Shown piece after piece: positions 47,530-56,966 of a stretch of 64,000 nucleotides of DNA. The translations under genes were made by a program, and so were the position numbers. This DNA is from Xenoacremonium recifei (Eukaryota > Ascomycota > Sordariomycetes > Hypocreales > Nectriaceae). A model generated the notes under the pieces. The model saw only the letters and a list, made by a program, of their open reading frames with translations. It did no database searches and had not been told where the DNA came from. The DNA is taken from contig WOFQ01000008.1 of the NCBI GenBank assembly GCA_012184525.1, positions 62,001 through 126,000 of the forward strand, given 5' to 3'. Each line of letters starts with the position of its first letter. Within the stretch, counting starts at the first letter, position 1.

Positions 47530-49919
47530 TAGTTTTCGATCTTGACGGCAGTGTTTCTGTCGCGAAATGCTCAACAAGTTGGGTAAGTCACAGCTATCCA
47601 AGTCGGAGGGATGGCTGCAGGCATACGGACTTAAGCGCCCCCACTAGGGAGCCCATGATTCAAATGCTCTCCAACCAATGTCACCCAAAGCTGAAAGATA
47701 GCTGAGGTTTGGGATCGCACCCCCGGGAGGACTCATTGGAGGCCCGGGACTGAGTGATTCGCGGCGATGCAGGTGAGCGGGGAGACATTCAGGGCCTCTC
47801 AATCACACCTCATCAGAAGCGCTTGGAGCGCGTCCCCAGCCAAATACGGCGGAACTGAACAATAGCGACGTACCTTTGCTGAGCCATCTTGAATTAACTT
47901 TTATATATGCCGGAAATTAAAGCGGTCTCGAGGCACTTCGGTGAGGCGTGCGAAGATAGCCCGATGCTGCACCGATGACAAAGAGCTGCCGCGTGAGAGC
48001 GAGAGTCGAGGGGTTCGGGAGGGCGGTTTCGCGGTGGCTTGCGAACCCACGTTGCGAGCTGCAGCAGCTGTGCACGTCGGACTCGTCCAACCCGTAGATG
48101 CAAGACAAGGACGTCGATGTGCCAGGCGGTTCTGAAGAGCGCTGTTCCTGCAGTGAGAGCGGATGCTTCAGTTGCACCCGGGCGCAGCAGAATGGCCTCT
48201 CACAGGCGGGCGAGGGAGGGCATGTAGAGCTTGGGTGAGCGAGCGGCAGCGAAGGCGGCGGCAGCGGTCAAAGCCCCAGCCAGAGTCGCGGGGAACGAAC
48301 GGGGGGGTAGAGGGGGCGGAAACCAGAAGCTGCGATTCGGGGATGTTCTCGCAGGCCTGGGAACAACGTGGACCGGAAGCGCTCTGGCGAAAAGACAAGA
48401 GCTGAGCTGGCGACGAGACTCGAGGGACTGGAAATTGGGATGGAGGAGGACGAAGGTGGTGAAAGGAGAAGGTCGGGTGATAAGGCCCGGGGGGGTGTGG
48501 TCGAGCGGTAGAGCGATGGACAAGGAGAAACGAGGTGTGGGGAAGGAGGTGTCAGGCCAGACAGAGCGCCAGAGAGCGTTTGACGGAGAGCACTGGCACT
48601 GGCACTGGAACTGGAACTTGGAGGGACGGGACGCACCTGGCCCAAGCGCTGAGCCGCTGAAATGTGAGAGGTGCCCGCTGCGTGCCCGCTGGAGGCGCCA
48701 TGCTTCAGCGCCTCAGGCGCTCGGGCAGGTTACCTTGCTTGTGGGCCGCACTGGCAGCCCTGGCTGGAGAGGCGCGAGCGAACCTGACAAGCCTGGGATC
48801 GCGCCGCCGATGGCGTCTAGATGCAGCGTTGCAAGGCAATCGGGGGAGCCTTCCGGTGGTCAAGAATGCAGGTGCAGTCTGGACTTTGCGACAATATGGC
48901 ACGATTTACACTTACATGCTTCTACTAGAGAAACTCTCTGTTCCGTTTCTTTGTTCTGTCGAATTCTCTCTGTATCACTGCCACCGTATACACCTGAGGA
49001 CGGGAAGTCAACCAACAGCCACCCTGACACGGCGGACGGAGAACGGAGAAACACCAACAGCCTCCTTCCCCCCCTGCTTACGGAACCGATTCGAATCGAG
49101 TTACGGTCTGTGCCTTCCGTTAACTTAAGTTTGCCGTCTGTGCAACGGGTCCGTTCTGGACTGTAATCTCTTCAACGTTAGGGTTACACCGGGCCTTTTT
49201 TCGTTTGTTTGTTTGTAATACGGAGTTGATGCCCGACAACCTTCCGTTGGGAACTAAGAATAACTGCTCACTATGGCTTCGACAAAGGGCAGAAAGAATG
49301 GCCGCTGAGACAAGAGAAGACAGACCAGACTCGTCTCGGATCGTCGGCGCCGTTGGCGATTGGAACGGCTTCGTCCCGTCCCAGGGGTCGATTCAAGCAA
49401 TGGTCTCGGGCCTAGCAGCAATTCGCCCGTTCAGCCTACTGGGGACAGAAACCCACTGCACACTCCTATTCTCACATGCCTGACCGACCACGGAGCAGGC
49501 TGACTTGACGGAGAAGGTCGCAGGTCGCTCTCGGAGGACCGTTTGTAACGCCACCACCAAAATGACTCGAAGTCAATCAGTCAATAAGAACGCTTCACAT
49601 AGAGTTCTATTCACCGTAGAGCATGCTGTGTATCACAGACGCCAGACTCAGGTTTGATCGTAATACTGCAGCTCGGCAAGGACCTCTTTCAATGATCCTG
49701 CCGCTCTGTCGGGCTTCGCTCACACATCTCTCTGATGGTGATGCAGATACACTTGGGCATATAGATGAAGATATTGTGATTTTGGAGTCCAGTGTCTAAC
49801 TTACTAAGTTGATAGACATATCTATAAATACGTTGCTGATTCTCCCTAACCTCCCCGTCTCTGACAACCAACGAAAGCATCCAAGCAAGAATCTAAACAG
49901 CAGCCTCCAGTCCTAAATC
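47530..49919. other. 2.4-kb region between CLA4 and the small-gene array
   Basis: CLA4 promoter side. CACTGG repeats near 48591-48617. One 311-codon plus-strand ORF (48231-49166) has biased composition, no domain and no clear start context, so I do not call it. The last ~150 bp (49.78-49.92 kb) belong to the first small-gene unit. Confidence 0.45.
49823..49830 (+). promoter_or_regulatory. TATA box of small Cys-rich gene 1
   Basis: TATAAATA inside TCTATAAATA, 97 bp before ATG 49920. Preceded by TTACTAAGTTGATAGACATA, which resembles the sequence before the other two TATA boxes. Confidence 0.75.
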
Positions 49920-50102
49920 ATGTGCTTTCTCGTGGTAACACGTAAGCTCTGCCAACAGTGCGGTAAAGAGCTGGCCGTTGACACAAAGCGGCACCCTCGC
50001 GGCTGTAAAGGGGATTGTCCACCGAGATACTGTATGCAACAGAACAAAGTGATCAACGCTTCTCACAAACAGTGTCCTAAGTGCTCTAAGAAGTATAAGT
50101 AG
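49920..50102 (+). CDS. Small cysteine-rich protein 1 of a tandem triplet
   Basis: 60 aa, not recognised. Starts Met-Cys; eight cysteines at 2, 11, 14, 29, 33, 38, 52 and 55, spaced C-x8-C-x2-C-x14-C-x3-C-x4-C-x13-C-x2-C. Two CxxC knuckles (CQQC, CPKC) flank a central GCKGDCPPRYC, the layout of a small zinc-binding domain. Lys/Arg-rich, with no hydrophobic signal peptide or membrane segment, so an intracellular product is likely. Single exon. Same strand and about 362 bp (TATA to TATA) from the next member, with the same cysteine spacing. It is shorter than many annotation cut-offs, but the conservation of cysteines and promoter across three copies supports a real gene. Confidence 0.72.
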   Translation: MCFLVVTRKLCQQCGKELAVDTKRHPRGCKGDCPPRYCMQQNKVINASHKQCPKCSKKYK

Positions 50103-50184
50103 CAAGAAGGACAAAAAGGCACATTTCAAACGCAATGGAAATGGAATAGGGTCCTTACTGAATCGGAGACAGCATATAGTCGTC

Positions 50185-50192
50185 TATAAATA
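50185..50192 (+). promoter_or_regulatory. TATA box of small Cys-rich gene 2
   Basis: TATAAATA inside TCTATAAATA, 69 bp before ATG 50254; preceded by TTACTGAATCGGAGACAGC, matching the element upstream of gene 3 (CTACTGAATCAAGGATAAT). Confidence 0.75.
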
Positions 50193-50253
50193 CTTCCTTG
50201 GACTCTTGACTTCTCCGTACCCATCAACATCCAATGAAAATTAGACCTGCATT

Positions 50254-50466
50254 ATGTGCATTCTGGAAACAACGTACTACCCGTGTGAGAGATGCGGCGA
50301 CAGTACGGGCCGCTTCGAACAAACTCGGCGTAGGGGCCCGCAAAGGGGCTGCAAAGGAAGCTGTCCCAACGACATTTGTAGTACAATGATATCTGAAGTG
50401 AAGATCTCTTGGCGTGGCTGTAGGGCCTGCGTCGCGGAGTATCAGAGAAGCCAGGACAAGAAGTGA
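50254..50466 (+). CDS. Small cysteine-rich protein 2 of a tandem triplet
   Basis: 70 aa paralogue. Starts Met-Cys; cysteines at 2, 11, 14, 33, 37, 42, 56 and 59: identical spacing to gene 1 except for a four-residue longer second loop (x18). Shared local matches with gene 1 are RGCKGxCP in the centre; with gene 3 a Trp two residues before cysteine 7. Overall identity outside cysteines is low. Arg-rich loop (TRRRGPQRG), Lys-rich end, no signal peptide. Single exon with its own TATA box. Zinc binding is inferred from the CERC and CRAC knuckles. Confidence 0.72.
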   Translation: MCILETTYYPCERCGDSTGRFEQTRRRGPQRGCKGSCPNDICSTMISEVKISWRGCRACVAEYQRSQDKK

Positions 50467-50533
50467 ACAGCAGTGAAGGGCTTTGATGACCCCAACGTGA
50501 ACACTACTGAATCAAGGATAATAGATAGACCTC

Positions 50534-50541
50534 TATAAATA
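50534..50541 (+). promoter_or_regulatory. TATA box of small Cys-rich gene 3
   Basis: TATAAATA inside TCTATAAATA, 136 bp before ATG 50670; preceded by ATAGATAGACC, similar to GATAGACATA before gene 1. Confidence 0.75.
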
Positions 50542-50669
50542 TCTTTCTGTTCCCTTGACTTTCCTCCTTTCATAAAACATACAAGCAACCAAGCTTCGCC
50601 TATCGTAGACTAACACAGCAATACCCTATCCTCAGAAGCGAAGAAACAAACTGCAACTTACCGACCATC

Positions 50670-50897
50670 ATGTGCACCATTATTCGCCTGTCCACCTATT
50701 GCAACAGGTGCCATAGAAGAGCAATGTGGGAAACGTGGAGGACCAGATGTGACCGAATGCCAGGATGCGAATGCAGGTGCCGTGAAAGGGATTGCATCGT
50801 ATCAGACCAACAGGTAACCAAGCCTTGGTCAGAATGTTGCCAGCGCTGTCAAGACGACGATCGGCGGCAGAGGAGGAGGCACCGTCCGCGTCACTAA
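50670..50897 (+). CDS. Small cysteine-rich protein 3 of a tandem triplet
   Basis: 75 aa paralogue. Starts Met-Cys; core cysteines at 2, 11, 14, 33, 37, 42, 56/57 and 60 follow the family spacing. Extra cysteines occur in the second loop (TRCDRMPG) and as a doublet at 56-57, so the last knuckle may be read as Cys57-QR-Cys60. The C-terminus is a strongly basic RRQRRRHRPRH tail, which could bind nucleic acid or act as a nuclear signal. No signal peptide. It has the longest leader of the three. Most diverged member, with no stop or frameshift. Confidence 0.7.
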   Translation: MCTIIRLSTYCNRCHRRAMWETWRTRCDRMPGCECRCRERDCIVSDQQVTKPWSECCQRCQDDDRRQRRRHRPRH

Positions 50898-51404
50898 GCG
50901 CAGTATCTGAAGCGACAGAACCGTCAACAGACACTTGTCCCCATATGGATCAATATCTCCATATCTAGATACCGAAATATTACAAAATTGCTGTTATACA
51001 GTGCTGTTGAAAGCCTTCTCACCATAAGATCTTCCGTAGGCGCCGCAATGTGAAGTTCCAATTATAGATCGCTGCAAAACCGGTTCGAAGCAGCGCAAAG
51101 TCCGCGAGACTCCACCAGCCGCCGCCATCGAAACGTCTCCATGTTTCCAGACGGCGGATCTGTGTCACAACGAGCTCCGAATCCTCCCTCCTGCTGTCCT
51201 CGGAATCGCCAAGACCGAGGATGGCGATCTCGTTAGTGCCGTGATCGTGGCTGAGGAATCAACAAGGTGGGAATGCGAGGGGTTGTGTTCCAGTTCACAA
51301 AGAAGTCCATTATTCTCGGCTCAACAGATGCGGAAATCCCAGCACTCCGGCCAAATCACTCGTTCTATTTTATTACATCGCCTCTATAGCTGCCATTGTC
51401 TTCT
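50898..51404. other. 3' intergenic region, small genes / GRS1
   Basis: 507 bp between convergent genes. AT-rich first part. No fourth copy of the Cys-rich unit and no TCTATAAATA seen. Confidence 0.55.
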
Positions 51405-53636
51405 TTACCGAACCGAAACCTCCACCTCTTGACCCTCAAACTTGGGCAGCTCAGTCAGGATCTGAGCCCAGTCCTTGCTGCCGTCAACAATGGACTTGAT
51501 CGCATCGAGGATCTTGTCCTCGCTGGCGCGGACCTGCTCGGTCGAGTCACGGTCGCGCAGCGTGATGGTGCCGTCCTGCACCGTCTGGAAATCAACCGTG
51601 ATGCCCAGGGGTGTGCCGAGCTCGTCGTTTCGGCTGTATCGCTTGCCGATGGTGGCGGATGAGTCGTCGATGCGGCTGGAGATGCCGGCGCTGCGCAGGC
51701 GCTGGGAGATCTTCTTGATCAGGGGCCGGAACTGCGCGTTGGACGACAGGGGCACAATCAGCACCTTGGTAGGGGCGACTGTGGGAGGGAAGGACAGGAC
51801 CTGTATTTCTATTAGCATGATGTGATATCCCAAAGAGGCCTGGTCAAATCAACTTACACCACGCGACTCGTCACCACCGTCGCTGGCTCGGGTCCAGAAG
51901 CTGTGCTCGATGAGCGAGTACAGAATACGGCCAATACCGAATGAGGGCTCAATGACATTGGGGGTGAATTCACGGGTGTTCTCTACCCGCTTTCGGAATT
52001 CGATGGCGATGGCCTCCTTGCCGATCTGGACCTTGCCCTCACCAACGCCAGCAACCTCAAGAGAGATGCTGCCAGTCTCGCTAAGCTCCTTGGCCAGCTT
52101 CTCCCGTGCCTCCTGCGAGGTAGCTTCAAGAGCAGCCTCAACCGTCTTGGCATCCTTCTTGAACAGGGGGCCGAACTTCTTCTTCTCAATATCGATCTGC
52201 CACTCCTCAATGACGAGGGGCTCGTCGAGTCGCTCACGGACTACAAGGGGAGCACCCGTCTTCTTGGCGTGGACCGTCAAGTCGTAGGCGCTGCGGTCAG
52301 CACAGCCAACACACTCAACCCAGCCAGAGGTGGTGAAGAGCTCGCAGTCCCAGCAGTCACAAGCGTAGTGAGCCATCTCGTTGGCCATGTGCTGTCGGAA
52401 GCGCATCTTGGTGAGATCGACACCGATCTTCTTCATGAACAAGTGGATGCGGGCAAGGAAGTAGCCCAGCGTCTCATTGTCGACGAGACCGTCCTTGACG
52501 GCCTGGCCGATCTTGATGGTCCTCGTCTGCGTCTTGCCAGACAGCTGAGTGTCACGATCAAGCAGCACAAGCTCAATGTCCTCCACCTCCTGGAAGCGGT
52601 GGTGCTTCTTGCCGCCCTGAGGGTCGACGAAGTGCTCAATCTCGGCCATCAAGAACTCTCGTACTCGCAAGAGACCAGCTCGAGGCGAGATCTCATTTCG
52701 GTAAGACTTGCCAATGGAGGCTGAGGCAAAGGGCATCTGCGACTGGTTGAAGTCGAGCAGCTTGGCGAAGTTGAGGAACTGGCCCTGGGCAGTCTCAGGA
52801 CGAAGATAACCAGGGTAATTGCTGCTGGGGCCGATGGAGGTCTGGAACATGAGGTTGAAGGAGACGGGCTCTGAGGGCAGAACGCCGGTAGCCGGGTTCT
52901 TGAGGTCGTACTTCTTGATCAGCTCGCCGAGCTCAGGGCCGCCGTAGTTGTCAATTTTGGCCAGGATCTCCTCGTACTCCTGCACCACAGCGTCGTCGAG
53001 CTTGACAGCCTCAGTCTTGGCCTTTCTTTTCTTCTTCTTAGGGTCAACCTCCTTCTCCTCCACCTTCTGGCCGCGAGCCTCCTTGTCGCCGTTCAGTCGC
53101 GCCTCGAGGATGGCCTCGACGAAGTGGTCGGCACGCATGATGTCGCCGTTCTTGGGGTCCTTGCACATCCAGTCGGCGAACTTGTCGACGTGGCCACTGG
53201 TCTTGAGCACCTCGTGGGGGGTCAGGGCCGTGCAGTCGACCTCGAGCATGTCCTCCTCGAGGATGAAGTGCTTGCGCCAGAGGTCGATGATGTTGGCCTG
53301 CAGGGAGCAGCCGGGCGGGCCATAGTCGTAGAGACCGCCAACACCGCCGTAGATCTCGAACGAGGGCGTGTAGAACAGGCGCCGCCGCAGCATGGCATCG
53401 AGGACGGGCTTATCGAGGGGCTGACCCTTGAGGGTCGTCGCGGCGGAAGTCATGACGGCGTCGGGCTTGCGCTTCTGGGACCGCAGGACCTGGAAAGCGT
53501 TGCGGCTGGGCGAGGTTGCGAAGTGATGGCGATGTTGAAGTGGCACTCGTCTTGCGCAGGCGTTGTAGTTGGAGCAGCGGATCGACGCTGACAGGAGAGA
53601 TGTAGGAGGGAGCACACCGAGACGAATTGGCTTCAT
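51405..53636 (-). CDS. GRS1: Glycyl-tRNA synthetase (class II)
   Basis: Charges tRNA-Gly. Exons 53636-51858 and 51800-51405, phase 0, 724 aa; intron 51801-51857 (57 nt). Class II motifs: motif 2 SYRNEISPRAGLLRVREF, motif 3 EPSFGIGRILYSLIEHSFW; also the glycyl-specific YGPPGCSLQANII and YLRPETAQGQF, and the cysteine pair segment CDCWDCELFT. The last exon encodes the anticodon-binding domain (VAPTKVLIVPLS ... SATIGKRYSRNDELGTP). From ATG 53636 the first ~60 residues are Arg/Ser-rich, free of acids and resemble a mitochondrial presequence (RRVPLQHRHHFATSPSRNAF). An in-frame ATG at 53453 (MTSAATTLKG) would give the cytosolic form, so one gene may serve both compartments. Confidence 0.96.
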
Positions 53637-54144
53637 CCACTAGATCTGCACGTCTCGAGGAAGAAGTGCGTGAGTCACAAGGAGGCTCAACGCGCACTGG
53701 TTCCTCTGGAGGTGTGGTGGTGGATTAACTTAAGTCTTGCGATTGTGGGGGGAGAACGGGATAGAACAGCTTGGAGCGGCGGTGCGACTCAGGGCTTAGG
53801 TTGCAGTTGATGTACTGTTTCTACTCTGTTGCAGCGGAATGGTACGAGAGGCTAAGGCAGGTCGGTCGTGATGATTCTGCCCGCGGGCACTCGATTCGCC
53901 GAGAGACGGCCGGCCCGCCAATTTTTCAGTGGGCGACCCGCTGGCCGCCGCTATTTTACCCCTCCATTTAGCGTCGACTGCCCTGGAATTGGAACGCTGC
54001 ACGCGCAGGGAAGCCCAGATGAGATCAGCCTTATCGATAAGGCCCCGACGTCGAGCTGGGGAACTTTTTTTTTCTTCCGCGGCCAAGTTAGACCGCGGAC
54101 AACCTCATTACATCCAAGTCCATCTTGACGATATCGCCATCAAG
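53637..54144. other. Bidirectional promoter GRS1 / NIP7
   Basis: 508 bp between divergent starts, carrying the 16-bp palindrome listed separately and a T-run near 54066-54074. Confidence 0.6.
54028..54043. promoter_or_regulatory. Perfect palindrome GCCTTATCGATAAGGC
   Basis: 16-bp perfect palindrome about 100 bp before NIP7; its CTTATCGATAAG core is identical to that at 14018-14029 upstream of the capping enzyme. Two abutting GATA-type sites. Role inferred. Confidence 0.5.
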
Positions 54145-54767
54145 ATGCGGCCCCTCACCGAGAAGGAGACGCAGACGCTCTTCGAGAAGCTTGCCAACTA
54201 CACGGGCAACTCTCTCAAGAATCTTATTGCGCCCCTGGACGACTCTCCCAATGCCGACCGCTACGTCTTCCGCTTGCATCGCGATCGAGTTTACTATGTT
54301 CGACTCTCCATTGCCAACCTGGCTACCTCGATTGCTCGTGATAAGCTCCTTTGCTTAGGAACATGCTTAGGTAGGATGGCTCTCTGCGTTCCCCGTCATG
54401 CTCTGCCGATCTAACACAGCCTTCAGGCAAGTTCACCAAGTCAGGCAAATTCCGCCTCCACGTAACGGCCCTCCCCATCATCGCCGAGCACGCTCGCTAC
54501 AAGATCTGGGTCAAGGAGAACGGCACCATGCCCTTCCTCTATGGCAGCAACATTGTCAAGGCTCACGTTGGTCGGTGGTCGGAGGACTGCCCGGAGCACC
54601 AGGGCGTGGTTGTCTACAGCATGAACGATACCCCCCTTGGCTTCGGCGTGACAGCGCGCAGCACGGCTGAGGCGAGACGACTGGACCCTACTGGAGTTAC
54701 ATGCTTCCGACAGGCGGACTGCGGAGAGTACCTCCGTGACGAAGACAACTTGTTTGCCACTGGCTAG
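54145..54767 (+). CDS. NIP7: 60S ribosome biogenesis factor Nip7
   Basis: Nucleolar factor for 27S pre-rRNA processing and 60S assembly. Exons 54145-54370 and 54427-54767, 188 aa, intron 56 nt, phase 1. Starts MRPLTEKETQTLFEKLANY, the family signature, with YVFRLHRDRVYYVRL and LCLGTCLGKFTKSGKFRLHV across the splice junction. The C-terminal PUA domain contains VWVKE-like YKIWVKENGTMPFLYGSN, GVVVYSMNDTPLGFGVTAR and DCGEYLRDED. Length is standard. Shares a divergent promoter with GRS1. Confidence 0.97.
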
Positions 54768-54971
54768 TTGACGCATCGATGCTTGATACCAAAAGCTTAG
54801 CTGGCGTTGGGGATTTGATCATTGGGATTCGGCGTTGAAGGAAAATTTAGATGATGGGATATAGTGTCTTGAAATATCAGAATTCTTGTCGCTAAATGAC
54901 TTTTCCGTTCCCATATGATCGCTGCTCTTCAAAGACCCCCTCTATTTATGAACCCAAACCTTCATTGTCTT

Positions 54972-56535
54972 CTACTCAATGTTGGCCCGACTCAACTCTC
55001 GAGATGGACTGACTGGTCTGCTCTCTCTTTGGAAGAAACCGACATGTTGGCGATGGGCAACGTATTCGCTGTCGGCATATCCTAGGATCCCTTGGATATC
55101 GACACTCTGGTGCCCCTTGATCAGTGCAATCTCTGCGGCAGCATAGTTGACCAAAGCTCGCCCAACTTCTTGAGTCGGACCCTCCCACATCTTGCCGTCT
55201 GGACCCGGTGACGATAGGCGTTTAACAACAACAAGTCGCACGGCTTCTTGTTGCGCGAAGTTGCCCTCCACATCCAAGACACCCACCGGGAGTAGGCCTG
55301 CCTTTCCAAGCAAGGCCTTGTGAGCTCCCTTATCGATATACAATGTGCCATGGGGGTTAAGTGTGTGCAAAAGCCAGAAGTGACGGTCTCGGATAGGATC
55401 GCTGGAAGGAAGGAATCGTGTGTGAAGAGGAGGGATTGTGGGAACATCGCTAATGGACGAGGAAGCGGGTGTTGCAATATTCAAAGATGAGGTCGAGCGT
55501 GTAAGAGACTCTTCTGCTTGTTCATCGCTGATGGACTGTGGGGGTGTGGTTTTTTGGATGGACTGAAGATATCGCACAATGCTCAGCACGTTTCCTGGAT
55601 TTGACGATCGAGTTATGATGGTTGTCACGCCGGCGGACGTGCCTAGCCGGGCAGCAATGATCTTTGTGCTCATGCCACCAGTGCCAAGAGCTGATCCAGC
55701 ACTCGAGACTATGTAAATGTCAGCGTCAAGTTCTTGAGGTTGGTTCAGGCTTCGAGACCACTGACCGTCGGCCTGAATCGATGAGATATCCTCTACAATC
55801 TCGATAGGTTTGGCGTCGGCATGTGTTCGCGGGTTCTTGTCGTAGAGACAATCGACGTCGGTCATGAGGAACAGCATATCGGCATGGATCATGGCCGCCG
55901 TAATTGCTGAGAGTGTGTCATTGTCGCCGAACTTGATCTCGGAAACCGCCAAAGTGTCGTTTTCATTAACGATGGGGATAACTCCTGAGTCGAGTAAGGC
56001 GGTGAAGGTATTCTGGGCGTTGATATATCTGTTTCTCTGGAGGTCTTCAGGTCAGCTCGTGTGGTGTTAGAGGGGCGCAAGGGAGATCCGTACGTCCGCA
56101 ATGTCGTTTCGGGTGAGCAGAATCTGGGCAACGGGCTGTCTCAGATGGTTGAAGAGGCTGTCCCAAAGGCTGATCAGACGACATTGACCGATTGCTGCCA
56201 GTGCCTACACAGCAATTGTCAGAACAGTTAAGGTCTGCACTGGTCATTCGCCTCACCTGTAGTTGAGCCAGATGTTTTGGTCGTTTCTCAACGTCCATGC
56301 GGCGAAGACCAACGCCGATGGCTCCCGAAGACACAATGACTACCCGATGGCCATCCTTACGCAGCTTAACGGCGGTGTCGACGATAAGAGTGAGAATCGG
56401 CAGCAGAGGCTCGTGGGTTTTTTCATCGACGATTGAGCTGGTTCCTACGACTCGTCAGAGAGAATCGTTCATCAAAAGGACAGACGAGGGCTTACCCAGC
56501 TTGATAACGACGGTCAGGGCTTTATGACCCCTCAT
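54972..56535 (-). CDS. PRO1: Glutamate 5-kinase (proline synthesis)
   Basis: Phosphorylates L-glutamate, the first step of proline synthesis. Exons 56535-56496, 56444-56257, 56204-56094, 56036-55766, 55708-54972; 448 aa; introns 51, 52, 57 and 57 nt. The last intron (55709-55765) is stop-free and a multiple of three; splicing restores QADVSSAGSALGTGGMSTKI. Amino-acid kinase motifs: LTVVIKLGTSSIVD, VIVSSGAIGVGLRRM, IPIVNENDTLAVSEIKFGDN, LLTDVDCLY-like MLFLMTDVDCLY. The C-terminal PUA domain starts near RDRHFWLLHTLNPHGTLYID. A Ser/Thr-rich linker separates kinase and PUA parts. Convergent with NIP7. Confidence 0.96.
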
Positions 56536-56966
56536 GACTGTGAATTCAAGGGTTCGAGGTCAGCTGCAGAACTTGAGATATGAAAGAAAGTTGGCAACAC
56601 TGCTGCCCCTCCACATGACAGAAGAGGGACTCTATAAAAATATGCCGACCAGGGGCTGGGCAGGGGTCTGGTCGGCGAGTGCATATACGGAATCGACTGC
56701 TGGGCCATGGCTTACACTGAGACGGGCTCTCACTCGTCATTTTGCGCGCCCTGTTGCGTTGGGGGTGGGACCGAATGTCAAGAGTTGGGCGGAAAATGCA
56801 GCGTTCACGACCCCAGAAAGAACTTACACCCGGCTGGCAGTTGATTGATTGGCCTTGCAGTGACTCCAACTCCCGATGTCGGGCCGCCGCTGTTTCGCCG
56901 ACTAATTGGGACTAGGCCGCATGCCGCTTTTACCCAGTCACTCCTCTGTATTCTATGACCTTCGAC
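56536..56966. other. Intergenic region upstream of PRO1
   Basis: 431 bp between PRO1 start and the Gfd2-like stop, both minus strand. No gene supported. Confidence 0.5.

Noticed and set aside
48490..48520. tRNA-like TGGTCGAGCGGTAGAGCG (A-box-like)
   Set aside because: No B-box (GGTTCGANTCC) or cloverleaf partner arms follow within 100 bp.
48231..49166. 311-codon plus-strand ORF
   Set aside because: Low-complexity translation, no domain, weak start, overlaps other long ORFs; judged chance in GC-rich DNA of the CLA4 upstream region.
49920..50897. Small Cys-rich proteins as secreted effectors or defensin-like toxins
   Set aside because: No N-terminal hydrophobic signal sequence; cysteine at position 2 and CxxC knuckles fit intracellular zinc binding better.
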